Below, piece by piece: positions 21,025 through 31,954 of a stretch of 64,000 bases of DNA (positions are counted from its first letter, which is position 1; each line of letters starts with the position of its first letter). This stretch comes from Cherax quadricarinatus (lineage: Eukaryota > Arthropoda > Malacostraca > Decapoda > Parastacidae), in NCBI RefSeq assembly GCF_038502225.1, contig NC_091382.1, positions 9,918,920 through 9,982,919 of the forward strand, given 5' to 3'. The notes beneath the pieces are model-generated. The model was not told the origin of the DNA. It worked only from the letters and a program-made list of their open reading frames with translations, and did no database searches. Position numbers and translations under genes: made by a program.

Positions 21025-21690
21025 GGGGGTAGAACCCATGGCGAGTGAGTAGTAAAACTTCAGGTCAGTTCGAAAGCCACTGGGCCAGCTGGCTACAATA
21101 AGCCACTGGGCCAGCTGGCTACAATAAGCCACTGGGCCAGCTGGCTACAATAAGCCACTGGGCCAGCTGGCTACAATAAGCCACTGGGCCAGCTACAATA
21201 AGCCACTGGGCCAGCTGGCTACAATAAGCCACTGGGCCAGCTACAATAAGCCACTGGGCCAGCTGGCTACAATAAGCCACTGGGCCAGCTGGCTACAATA
21301 AGCCACTGGGCCAGCTGGCTACAATAAGCCACTGGGCCAGCTGGCTACAATAAGCCACTGGGCCACCTGGCTACAATAAGCCACTGGGCCACCTGGCTAC
21401 AATAAGCCACTGGGCCACCTGGCTACAATAAGCCACTGGGCCAGCTGGCTACAATAAGCCACTGGGCCAGCTGGCTACAATAAGCCACTGGGCCACCTGG
21501 CTACAATAAGCCACTGGGCCAGCTAGCTACAATAAGCCACTGGGCCAGCTAGCTACAATAAGCCACTGGGCCAGCTAGCTACAATAAGCCACTGGGCCAG
21601 CTAGCTACAATAAGCCACTGGGCCAGCTAGCTACAATAAGCCACTGGGCCAGCTAGCTACAATAAGCCATTGGGTCAGCGGGCTACAGTA
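21025..21690. repeat. 26-bp array derived from a tRNA-like SINE head
   Basis: About 23 units of GCCACTGGGCCAGCTGGCTA plus CAATAA (26 bp). Some lack a GGCT (22 bp), some have CACC or CTAG in place of CAGC or CTGG. The minus strand of the first unit continues into a tRNA-like sequence at 21025-21085 (B-box-like ATGGGTTCTACCCC). The repeated segment reads AGCTGGCCCAGTGGC there, an A-box-like sequence. So the array multiplies the A-box end of a SINE. Confidence 0.85.
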
Positions 21691-21744
21691 AGATTCACCC
21701 AACTAGGTATATTTCTATACACCATAGGGAGTTTTACAACTCAC

Positions 21745-21845
21745 TGACCATACTTGGAGTATACCTGGAGAGAGTTTCGGAGGTCAACGCCCCCGTAGCC
21801 CGGTCTGTGACCAGGCCTTGCGAGACTGGGTTTGGTGTGTCGATT
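21745..21845 (+). mobile_element. Dispersed repeat X (fragment)
   Basis: GGAGTATACCTGGAGAGAGT, GGTCAACGCCCCCGTAGC and CTGTGACCAGGCCTTGCGAG match repeat X at 8575-8830. Confidence 0.72.
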
Positions 21846-21964
21846 CAACGAGCCATCCTTGTTGAAACACCGTGAAACCATGTGACGCCCCAACACTTGG
21901 GTTCATTCCCCATCCGTTCCGTGGTTTATACCTGATTTTTGGTTGGGGAAGCAACTTAGGGATC

Positions 21965-22212
21965 TGGAGATTATTATCTGGAGAGAGTTCCGGGGGTCAA
22001 CGCCCCCGCGGCCCGGTCTGTGACCAGGCCTCCTTAGGTCAGTGTCCCAGGATGCGACCCACACCAGTCGACTAACACCCAGGTACCCATTTTACTGATG
22101 GGGAACATAGACAACAGGTGGAAAGAAACACGTCCAATGTTTCTACTCTGGCTGGGAATCGAACCCAGGCCCTCGCCGTGTGAAGCGAGAGCGTTAACCA
22201 CCAGGCCACCAG
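21965..22212 (-). mobile_element. tRNA-derived SINE, type 2 (copy a)
   Basis: On the minus strand: GGTGGCCTGGTGGTTAACGC with anticodon-arm-like CTCGCTTCACACGG (loop TTCACAC, Val-CAC-like) and B-box GGGTTCGATTCCC. Then TTTCTTTCCACCTGTTGTC, the core GTACCTGGGTGTTAGTCGAC and GGGTCGCATCCTGGGACA. The tail is repeat X in reverse (GGAGGCCTGGTCACAGACCG to AACTCTCTCCAG). Nearly the same sequence is found at 51947-52180 on the plus strand. Confidence 0.85.
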
Positions 22213-22470
22213 CTATGCTCGTCGGAGATATAATGTAAAACAAACATGGCGATGCACTCATGCTGCTAGAAGAATCAAACAATAAAATACACATTATTTA
22301 GTCAACTCCATGATCACTAAAATAAAAACCAACAATAAAAATAGCAATATTTAACAAGCCATTTGCTAAATCGACAGAGAAAAGTATAATCATGAAGCGG
22401 AATTTAGCGATCAGAGAAGTGATTATAGCCTTTTAATGTGTCACAGAGATGATTTAGATTTTGCCACTGA
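22213..22470. other. AT-rich intergenic interval
   Basis: No gene or structured repeat seen. Confidence 0.45.
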
Positions 22471-22512
22471 AGTGGCTAGTTTACTGTGCTCTTCATGTCT
22501 ATCCTGTGGACG
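22471..22512 (+). repeat. Single dispersed relative of the 41-bp satellite unit
   Basis: AGTGGCTAGTTTACTGTGCTC, TCTATCCTGTGGACGGTAGC match the satellite at 5822-6903 in order and spacing. It stands alone, directly before a copy of repeat X. Confidence 0.75.
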
Positions 22513-22645
22513 GTAGCGCAAGAGCATATACCTGGAGGGGGTTTTGGGGGTCAACGCCCCCCCCTGCCCGGTCTCAGACCAGGCCTCGTGGTGGATCAGG
22601 GTCTGACCCACAGCCCGGCTGGTCAGGTACTGTCCAGCGCCTAGC
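22513..22645 (+). mobile_element. Dispersed repeat X (fragment)
   Basis: ATACCTGGAGGGGGTTTTGG, GGTCAACGCCCCC, CAGACCAGGCCTCGTGGTGG, ATCAGGGTCTGACCCACAGC and CCCGGCTGGTCAGGTACTGT in order. Confidence 0.75.
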
Positions 22646-22777
22646 AACTAGGACCCAAAAGAGTTCACAGGAGCACATTTGGATTTATACTTACAATTCA
22701 CTTATCTATTACAAGCAAAATTAGGAAATTTGCTTAATATATCAGGTATATTATTTTCATTAATAAAGTATGAGTGA

Positions 22778-23050
22778 CCCCCGTTGCCTGGCTGGCAAAG
22801 TTCTCGCTTCACACACGGAGGGCCCGGGTTCGATTCCCGGCGGAGTAGAAACATTTCGACGTGTTTCCTTACACCTGTTGTCCTGTTCACCTTGCAGCAA
22901 GTGGGTGCCTGAGTGTTTGTCGACCGGTGTGGGTTGCATCCTGGGACACAACACTGAGGACCACAATGGAAATAAGTTAGACAGTCCTCGATAAAGCACT
23001 GACTTTCTTGGGTTTCCATGGGTGGCTAACCCTCCGGGGTTAAAAATTCG
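22778..23050 (+). mobile_element. tRNA-derived SINE, type 3 (copy a)
   Basis: Head CCGTTGCCTGGCTGGCAAAG, CTCGCTTCACACACGG and B-box GGGTTCGATTCCCGG. Then GTGTTTCCTTACACCTGTTG, core GTTTGTCGACCGGTGTGGG, and a tail distinct from types 1 and 2: GACCACAATGGAAATAAGTT, AGACAGTCCTCGATAAAGC and GGTGGCTAACCCTCCGGGGT. A second copy lies at 41728-42017 on the minus strand. Confidence 0.85.
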
Positions 23051-23235
23051 AAGAAATCTTATTTTAGTGAGGCACTTTGTACCAATAATAGGAGAAGACT
23101 GTAGATGAAAGTGGTAAGACACTTAACTGTCTCAGCTACCCGAGGAGCAATTTAAAACGGCTTTAAATGCGCGTCTGAAAAACTGTAAAGAACAAGGTGT
23201 GCTTTTGGTTTATGAGTGACCAGAGAGCTCTCAAG

Positions 23236-23340
23236 GACAACACTGTCCGTGTCTGGACAACACTGTCCGTGTCTGGACAACACTGTCCGTGTCTGGACAA
23301 CACTGTCCGTGTCTGGACAACACAGTCCGTGTCTGGACAT
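23236..23340. repeat. 20-bp minisatellite, five units
   Basis: Five units of GTCTGGACAACACTGTCCGT (the last with CACAGT). Each unit junction holds the inverted repeat GTCCGTGTCTGGAC. Confidence 0.95.
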
Positions 23341-23434
23341 GTACCTATCCTTCCAGGGATCAATCTGCTGACAGAATCCCATTCCACAGCAGCTGGTGTG
23401 ATCCCTAATGATTTACCGCTACTCCGTGATGTTG

Positions 23435-24418
23435 TAGAAGTAATAGCAATAGTAGTAGTAGTAATAGTAGCAGTAATAGTAATAGTAGTAAGTAGTAATA
23501 GCAGTAATAGTAGTAGTAAGTAGTAGTAATAGTAATAATTGTAGTAGTAATAGTAGTAGTCAGTAATAGTAGTAGTAATAGTAGTAACAGTAGAAGTAAT
23601 AGTAGTAATAGTAGTAACAGTAGTAGTAATAGTAGTAACAGTAGTAGTAACAGTAGTAGTAATAGTAGTAATAGTAGTAACAGTAGTAGTAACAGTAGTA
23701 ATAATAGTAGTAGTAACAGTAGTAGTAACAGTAGTAATAATAGTAGTAGTAACAGTAGTAGTAACAGTAGTAATAATAGTAGTAGTAACAGTAGTAGTAA
23801 CAGTAGTAATAATAGTAGTAGTAACAGTAGTAGTAACAGTAGTAATAATAGTAGTAGTAACAGTAGTAGTAACAGTAGTAATAATAGTAGTAACAGTAGT
23901 AGTAACAGTAGTAATAATAGTAGTAGTAACAGTAGTAGTAACAGTAGTAATAATAGTAGTAGTAACAGTAGTAGTAATAGTAGTAGTAACAGTAGTAGTA
24001 ACAGTAGTAGTAACAGTAGTAGTAATAGTAGTAGTAACAGTAGTAGTAACAGTAGTAATAATAGTAGTAACAGTAGTAGTAATAGTAGTAGTAACAGTAG
24101 TAGTAATAGTAGTAGTAATAGTAGTAGTAACAGTAGTAGTAACAGTAGTAGTAACAGTAGTAATAGTAGTAACAGTAGTAGTAACAGTAGTAATAATAGT
24201 AACAGTAGTAGTAACAGTAGTAGTAACAGTAGTAGTAACAGTAGTAGTAATAGTAGTAGTAACAGTAGTAGTAACAGTAGTAGTAATAGTAGTAGTAGCA
24301 GTAGTAGTAACAGTAGTAGTAACAGTAGTAGTAATAGTAGTAGTAGCAGTAGTAGTAACAGTAGTAGTAATAGTAGTAACAGTAGTAATAATAGTAGTAG
24401 TAACAGTAGTAGTAATAA
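23435..24418. repeat. About 1-kb trinucleotide array (AGT/AAC/AAT)
   Basis: Built from AGT triplets broken at regular intervals by AAC, AAT and CAGT, for example AACAGTAGTAGTAACAGTAG. Read on the minus strand it gives a run of several hundred leucines, which is an artefact. Confidence 0.97.
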
Positions 24419-24789
24419 TTTAAAATAACTCAGCATGAACATAAAAACGTCTTTATAAAAACAAAATTTTCTCCCGAGGAAAAACGAAGAAATTTCATAA
24501 TTTATTAGCAATAAAATTAACGAAAATAACCGAGACAAAAATTTCCGAAGAAAATATAATAAAATTTTCCACGTTTTGCGTTGAAAGAAATTTTATGAAC
24601 CAAGTGAAAACAACGGAACGATAAAATACAGAATTTAACCCTCGTCAAAGGAGGCAGAACTACGTAAACAAAACAATATAAACAATAAAATAATAAACAA
24701 AGACTGGGAAAAAATCCACTTGAATACGACCAAGAAAAACCCATAAACCGTAATAAAGGTAATTATATTGTTAGATATTGCTAATAACA

Positions 24790-24794
<5 letters not shown>
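24419..24794. other. AT-rich interval
   Basis: A-rich on the plus strand. No gene recognised. Confidence 0.45.

Positions 24795-24860
<66 letters not shown>
24795..24860. repeat. (TA)n microsatellite
   Basis: About 66 bp of TA. Confidence 0.97.
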
Positions 24861-24863
<3 letters not shown>

Positions 24864-25187
24864 ATAAGATCACAGTAAACAGGTGATTTCAATAATATGA
24901 ATATTTCCTTTGGTTTATATAAATTAGATCCATTTATAATTAATAGAATTTGGGAAGAATTTAATAATACACTGGACAAATAAATAGCTTGGGGGTGAGT
25001 TTTGCAAAGGACCTGTCCAAGTTGGCTCGCCGCGCGTCACGTGTTTAACCGTTGTGGGATCTGATAGTGAGGTGCCGGCCAGACCCCTTATATAGCTTCC
25101 TTGGATGCTTCACTTTCATAGTTCCTTGATAATGTGAGTAGTCACGAAAGCGCTTGGAATTTCTCTATTCTTTCAGTGTGGTTGTTT

Positions 25188-25190
<3 letters not shown>
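24861..25190. other. Interval between two (TA)n tracts
   Basis: Includes a GC-rich stretch GCTCGCCGCGCGTCACGTG near 25026 and TCACGAAAGCGCTTGGAATT near 25143. No gene recognised. Position between (TA)n tracts resembles that of the MITE at 61129, but I see no matching inverted ends. Confidence 0.4.

Positions 25191-25274
<84 letters not shown>
25191..25274. repeat. (TA)n microsatellite
   Basis: About 84 bp of TA. Confidence 0.97.
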
Positions 25275-25280
<6 letters not shown>

Positions 25281-25477
25281 CAGTCTACTGGTTCCATTGA
25301 AGGGAAAATTTCGACCTAAACACTGGTTAATTGGGTTTAAATCCTATCGACTACACGATGATCATTAGGGATACTTAAAGGGGATACTTAAAGCTCTATG
25401 TTTGGGATTACAGCAAGCTTAGTGTATATACACCAAGATATACCTGCTTGGTGTTGTGCATACACTGGAGACACCAT

Positions 25478-25785
25478 CCAGGGTGTATACACAGAGATAC
25501 ATACCTCTCAGTGTGTATACACAGAGATACACACCTCTCAGTGTGTATACACAGAGATACACACCTCTCAGTGTGTGTACACAGAGATACACACCTCTCA
25601 GTGTGTGTACACAGAGATACACACCTCTCAGTGTATATACACAGAGATACACACCTCTCAGTGTGTATACACAGAGATACACACCTCTCAGTGTATATAC
25701 ACAGAGATACACACCTCTCAGTGTGTATACGCAGAGATACACACCTCTCAGTGTGTATACACAGCGATACACACCTCTCAGTGTG
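25478..25785. repeat. 30-bp minisatellite, left half
   Basis: Ten units of 30 bp, CAGTGTGTATACACAGAGAT plus ACACACCTCT. Each contains the palindrome GTGTATACAC. The array resumes with the same unit at 26972, so the intervening 1.19 kb is an insertion. Confidence 0.96.
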
Positions 25786-26971
25786 TGTTGCAACCCCTGA
25801 ATGGGTTACAATGATTATGTATATATATATATATAATGTATATTATCTTTTCATATAATTTTATATTGCTTATATTTGCGATAATAGCTAAATCGCAAAT
25901 GTATTGCCTTATATTGTTATTTGACGTAGCTTATGTTGTGAGGTAGGATGTTACATATTAAGTGCTCAGTTCAAGTCTTGATTGTCAAACTACTGTAATT
26001 ATGGCTTGTCGCTCGTTATACTGCCGGCTTCTGAGCTGTGCTGTCCACGGGGCTATCACGTGATCGAGGGGGGGTGTCCTCACCTCTCGTGAAGTATTCA
26101 GTCTGCTCTAGACTCGCTTGGTGGTTGGACAGATTGTCCGTCTCATTATTCTTGTTAGTTCTGTAGAACTCTGTTCACAGAACATTGTATAGACTTACTG
26201 ATTTTCGACGTTGTACTGAGGTTGTGTGTCGCTTAGACACTCTGAACATCTCAGGTCCTTAGCTATAGCTTCTGACCTAATTTTGTACTGGTTTCTGTGT
26301 ATTGTCACTGTCTGGTTTTTCCTATGCTGAACTTAGATTCAGTAGTATGGGAGTTTGGTAACTTTTGTGGAGGATCTGCTGATGGTCCCTATTATCTCCC
26401 AGTTCCTGATTCTGTGTCGCAGTCGCATATTGCATTGCTATTGGGCTTAGCATTCTTTGTTGTTCAAGCAGACTGTTCGGGTTGCCAGTCGGACAAGAAG
26501 TTAGTTTATTTGAGGACTTTGTCAGTCACTTGTTTAAGTCTTATTCGAGTCTTGAGACATAGCGAACTACTTAAGAGCACTTACACACATACACACTTAC
26601 TTATACATATTTGTAATATCTTATTAAATGTTAATGTACTTGACGGTACTTAAGAATTATGAATGTGATATGTGCTTTCAGCACAATAATATTGAACTCG
26701 AGAGATTGATTTTATTTTGATTGCTATGATTAATTTAATTTGATAATATACCTCTAGACTTAATAAATTTATTAAATTTTAATTTCTCTAGTTAGTAGCC
26801 TACCAGTTGTAATCCTGAAGCACTACTGAATACTGAATTTTAATGGATAATTGGACAAGGATACTGACTACTTGTTACGAAAACCTAGTAACAGGCTGGA
26901 TGCTAGAAGGGCAGTCCTTTCTAGTATTACCTGGAGATCTCTAAGCTTTTAGAATCGCGTTTTTTGTAACA
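25786..26971 (+). mobile_element. Solo LTR (copy 1), 1186 bp, inserted in a minisatellite
   Basis: Starts TGTTGCAACCCCTGAATG and ends TTTTTTGTAACA, the TG...CA ends of an LTR. Both sides carry the 5-bp duplication GTGTG (25781-25785 and 26972-26976). An AATAAA lies at about 26764, roughly 200 bp from the 3' end, supporting this orientation. No primer-binding site, polypurine tract or pol gene is next to it, so it is a solo LTR left by LTR-LTR recombination. A 118-aa frame (26297-26653) shares peptides such as MLNLDSVVWEF with copy 2, but the frame is not conserved along its length. Confidence 0.8.
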
Positions 26972-27223
26972 GTGTGTATACACAGAGATACACACCTCTC
27001 AGTGTGTATATACACAGAGATACACACCTCTCAGTGTATATACACAGAGATACACACCTCTCAGTGTGTATACACAGAGATACACACCTCTCAGTGTGTA
27101 TACACAGAGATACACACCTCTCAGTGTATATACACAGAGATACACACCTCTCAGTGTATATACACAGAGATACACACCTCTCAGTGTATATACACAGAGA
27201 TACACACCTCTCAGTGTGTACAT
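26972..27223. repeat. 30-bp minisatellite, right half
   Basis: Eight further units of the 30-bp repeat seen at 25478-25785. The phase is continuous across the LTR once the 5-bp duplication is removed. Confidence 0.96.
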
Positions 27224-27369
27224 CCTCGTGTTCACAATGATTTATAAGAAAGATAATCCTGACAAACACTCTTCAAGAATATTAAAGAAGACGACTGGAA
27301 AATCCTTCACTATTCTTATCAGTCGCTAGAAACAAAAATACTTCCACTGAGGCACAAAATTCCTTCCAC

Positions 27370-27375
27370 CAATTT

Positions 27376-27419
<44 letters not shown>
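27370..27419. repeat. Homopolymer T then A tract
   Basis: A T run followed by TTTAAAA and about 45 A. It could be the poly(A) end of a retroposed sequence, but nothing recognisable precedes it. Confidence 0.9.
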
Positions 27420-27421
<2 letters not shown>

Positions 27422-27661
27422 AAATTGTACGAGAAAATTATTTTTAACATGGGAATAAATTATTTTAGTACGAGGAAATATAATACGGGAAAAAACATTT
27501 TAAGGTAAAAATAAATTAATTGGAAAAAAATTAGTATGAGAATAAATTCCTTGAAAAAAAAAACTGATTTAACAGTATTAAGCAAAATTTTTCAAATAAA
27601 AAAAAATCTGAATTTTGTCATAAATTATTTATCACAATTTTTCTGATATCGTCCATGTTAA

Positions 27662-27662
27662 T

Positions 27663-27735
<73 letters not shown>
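27662..27735. repeat. (AAT)n facing (ATT)n palindrome
   Basis: About 40 bp of AAT triplets turn directly into about 30 bp of ATT triplets, giving a perfect AT-only inverted repeat. Confidence 0.93.
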
Positions 27736-27736
<1 letters not shown>

Positions 27737-27821
27737 AAATTATTATTAATTTTTGTTAACATTTATTGCTAAGTGTACAAAAAATTAAGACATTACTAAC
27801 ATTATTAAGTTAGTATTTAAA

Positions 27822-28128
27822 GGCAGGTATCCCTTTAAGGATACCTGCCATTAAAAAATAAAGGCAGGTATCCCTTTAAGGATACCTGCCATTAAAAAAT
27901 AAAGGCAGGTATCCCTTTAAGGATACCTGCCATTAAAAAAATAAAGGCAGGTATCCCTTTAAGGATACCTGCCATTAAAAAAATAAAGGCAGGTATCCCT
28001 TTAAGGATACCTGCCATTAAAAAATTAAGGCAGGTATCCCTTTAAGGATACCTGCCATTAAAAAATAAAGGCAGGTATCCCTTTAAGGATACCTGCCATT
28101 AAAAAATAAAGGCAGGTATCCCTTTAAA
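27822..28128. repeat. Tandem array of hairpins, about 41-bp period
   Basis: Seven complete units and a half unit. Each contains GGCAGGTATCC, CTTTAA and GGATACCTGCC (11-bp perfect arms, 6-nt loop), separated by ATTAAAAAATAAA. The last unit breaks off after the left arm. Related phrases (AAAGGCGAAATA) follow to about 28170. Confidence 0.95.
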
Positions 28129-28357
28129 GGCGAAATAATAAAGGCATGAATCCTTAAAGGCGAAAATACTATGCAGGGGAAACGTTCATTACGCTGTTTC
28201 GCCCACGAGCGAACTTGCTAAGGCCTTCAAGGTTATGGGAGTCCTGGAGAGAAAGTGCTCTGATGCCGGTCAAGATCTTGATCAAAGGAAGTCGCAGCTG
28301 TTCTTACATTTCTTGAAGAGAATGTAATAAATTGTTGCCGCTCCGGAGGCCCTCACT
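28129..28357. other. Short interval between hairpin array and satellite
   Basis: Contains GAAACGTTCATTACGCTG followed by TTTCGCCCACGAGC, an inverted pair of the CGAAAC motif. No gene recognised. Confidence 0.5.
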
Positions 28358-29095
28358 GTCTCACCTTCATGGTACCAGCTTTAACCTCACCAATGTTACC
28401 ACTATATGAAGCCCCTAAACAATGTTACCACTGTCTCACCTTCATGGTACCAGCTTTAACCTCACCAATGTTACCACTATCTGAAGCACTTAACCAATGT
28501 TACCACTGTCTCACCTTCATGGTACCAGCTTTAACCTCACCAATGTTACCACTATATGAAGCCCCTAAACAATGTTACCACTGTCTCACCTTCATGGTAC
28601 CAGCTTTAACCTCACCAATGTTACCACTATATGAAGCCCCTAAACAATGTTACCACTGTCTCACCTTCATGGTACCAGCTTTAACCTCACCAATGTTACC
28701 ACTATATGAAGCCCCTAAACAATGTTATCACTGTCTCACCTTCATGGTACCAGCTTTAACCTCACCAATGTTACCACTATATGAAGCCCCTAAACAATGT
28801 TATCACTGTCTCACCTTCATGGTACCAGGTTTAACCTCACCAATGTTACCACTATATGAAGCCCCTAAACAATGTTACCACTGTCTCACCTTCATGGTAC
28901 CAGCTTTAACCTCACCAATGTTACCACTATATGAAGCCCCTAAACAATGTTACCACTGTCTCACCTTCATGGTACCAGCTTTAACCTCACCAATGTTACC
29001 ACTATATGAAGCCCCTAAACAATGTTACCACTGTCTCACCTTCATGGTACCAGCTTTAACCTCACCAATGTTACCACTATCTGAAGCACTTACCC
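28358..29095. repeat. 75-bp satellite, about 10 units
   Basis: Units contain ACTGTCTCACCTTCATGG, TACCAGCTTTAACCTCACC, AATGTTACCACTATATGAAG and CCCCTAAACAATGTTACC. The first and last units carry the CTATCTGAAGCACTTA variant typical of the neighbouring 29-bp array. The 257-aa open frame (25-aa repeat) is an artefact of the 75-bp period. Confidence 0.95.
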
Positions 29096-30972
29096 AATGT
29101 TACCACGACCTGAAGCTCTTAACCAATGTTACCACTACCTGAAGCACTTAACCAATGTTAACACTACCTGAAGCTCTTAACCAATGTTACCACTACCTGA
29201 AGCACTTAACCAATGTTACCACTATCTGAAGCTCTTAACCAATGTTACCACTATCTGAAGCACTTAACCAATGTTACCACTATCTGAAGCACTTAACCAA
29301 TGTTACCACTATCTGAAGCACTTAACCAATGTTACCACTATCTGAAGCTCTTAACCAATGTTACCACTACCTGAAGCACTTAACCAATGTTACCACTACC
29401 TGAAGCTCTTAACCAATGTTACCACTACCTGAAGCACTTAACCAATGTTACCACTACCTGAAGCTCTTAACCAATGTTACCACTACCTGAAGCTCTTAAC
29501 CATTGTTACCACTACCTGAAGCACTTAACCAATGTCACCACTATCCGAAGCTCTTAACCAATGTTACCACTATCTGAAGCACTTAACCAATGTCACCACT
29601 ATCCGAAGCTCTTAACCAATGTTACCACTACCTGAAGCACTTAACCAATGTTACCACTACCTGAAAGTCTTAACCAATGTTACCACTATCTGAAGCTCTT
29701 AACCAATGTTACCACTACCTGAAGCACTTAACCAATGTTACCACTATCTGAAGCACTTAACCAATGTTACCACAATCTGAAGCTCTTAACCAATGTTACC
29801 ACTATCTGAAGCTCTTAACCAATGTTACCACTATCTGAAGCACTTAACCAATGTTACCACTATCTGAAGCACTTAACCAATGTTACCACTATCTGAAGCT
29901 CTTAACCAATGTTACCACTATCTGAAGCTCTTAACCAATGTTACCACTATCTGAAGCTCTTAACCAATGTTACCACTATCTGAAGCTCTTAACCAATGTT
30001 ACCACTAACTGAAGCTCTTAACCAATGTTACCACTAACTGAAGCTCTTAACCAATGTTACCACTACCTGAAGCTCTTAACCAATGTTACCACTATCTGAA
30101 GCACTTAACCAATGTTACCACTATCTGAAGCACTTAACCAATGTTACCACTATCTGAAGCTCTTAACCAATGTTACCACTATCTGAAGCTCTTAACCAAT
30201 GTTACCACTACCTGAAGCTCTTAACCAATGTTACCACTATCTGAAGCACTTAACCAATGTTACCACTACCTGAAGCTCTTAACCAATGTTACCACTATCT
30301 GAAGCACTTAACCAATGTTACCACTATCTGAAGCACTTAACCAATGTTACCACTACCTGAAGCACTTAACCAATGTTACCACTACCTGAAGCTCTTAACC
30401 AATGTTACCACTACCTGAAGCACTTAACCAATGTTACCACTACCTGAAGCACTTAACCAATGTTACCACTACCTGAAGCACTTAACCAATGTTACCACTA
30501 CCTGAAGCACTTAACCAATGTTACCACTACCTGAAGCTCTTAACCAATGTTACCACTATCTGAAGCACTTAACCAATGTTACCACTACCTGAAGCACTTA
30601 ACCAATGTTACCACTACCTGAAGCTCTTAACCAATGTTACCACTATCTGAAGCACTTAACCAATGTTACCACTATCTGAAGCACTTAACCAATGTTACCA
30701 CTATCTGAAGCTCTTAACCAATGTTACCACTATCTGAAGCTCTTAACCAATGTTACCACTACCTGAAGCTCTTAACCAATGTTACCACTACCTGAAGCAC
30801 TTAACCAATGTTACCACTACCTGAAGCACTTAACCAATGTTACCACTACCTGAAGCTCTTAACCAATGTTACCACTACCTGAAGCTCTTAACCAATGTTA
30901 CCACTACCTGAAGCACTTAACCAATCTTACCACTACCTGAAGCTCTTAACCAATGTTACCACTACCTGAAGC
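29096..30972. repeat. 29-bp satellite, about 65 units
   Basis: Unit AACCAATGTTACCACTA plus TCTGAAGCTCTT. Two positions vary almost independently: TATCT or TACCT, and GCTCTT or GCACTT. The unit is the shared half of the 75-bp satellite, so one array arose from the other. Confidence 0.96.
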
Positions 30973-31440
<468 letters not shown>

Positions 31441-31954
31441 ATTCCACACGAAATATTTTTTTGTTTACAAAATTATATAAGAGTTTATAGCAGAGGTGAA
31501 AAGCCGCTGGTTATGCCGCACATTTCCGGCATACCCATAAATGACATACCATTTAGAATATACGTTTAAATATACCCACATAATTTGTATAACAATGGGA
31601 GAGCCTTGGCTTGGCGGAGAGAAATGATGTATTCCGAACACAACGTAATCCTAGAAAGGCATTTCCGTATTGCCTCAATACACGTGAAAGGAATGGTGCA
31701 GAGTGCGGCGCAGGTTTGCAGTGCAGTTAAAACATTAACGTTGTAGATCTGTAGTTATTCTGAAGAGTTATTAACAAGTCATCACATGGAAACTAATGTA
31801 AAAATTTCTTCAATTTAGACATTCTGCGAGAAACGGCTGAAATCTATTTCACTGATTTTTACACTGTTATTCATCACTGATTTTTGCATTATTTATCATT
31901 GAATTCAGGTTAGGGAACAAAGTTCTAACACCAGTCAGTGTTACTAGTTAGTCA
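31441..31954. other. Unique interval
   Basis: No gene, RNA or repeat recognised. Confidence 0.45.

Noticed and set aside
23405..24538. Poly-leucine frame of about 377 codons
   Set aside because: Direct translation of a trinucleotide repeat (AGT/AAT/AAC read in reverse).
26297..26653. Small protein gene shared between the two solo LTRs
   Set aside because: Short identical peptides reflect high DNA similarity. Indels between the two copies shift the frame along most of its length.
28369..29142. 257-aa protein with a 25-aa repeat
   Set aside because: Product of the 75-bp satellite period.
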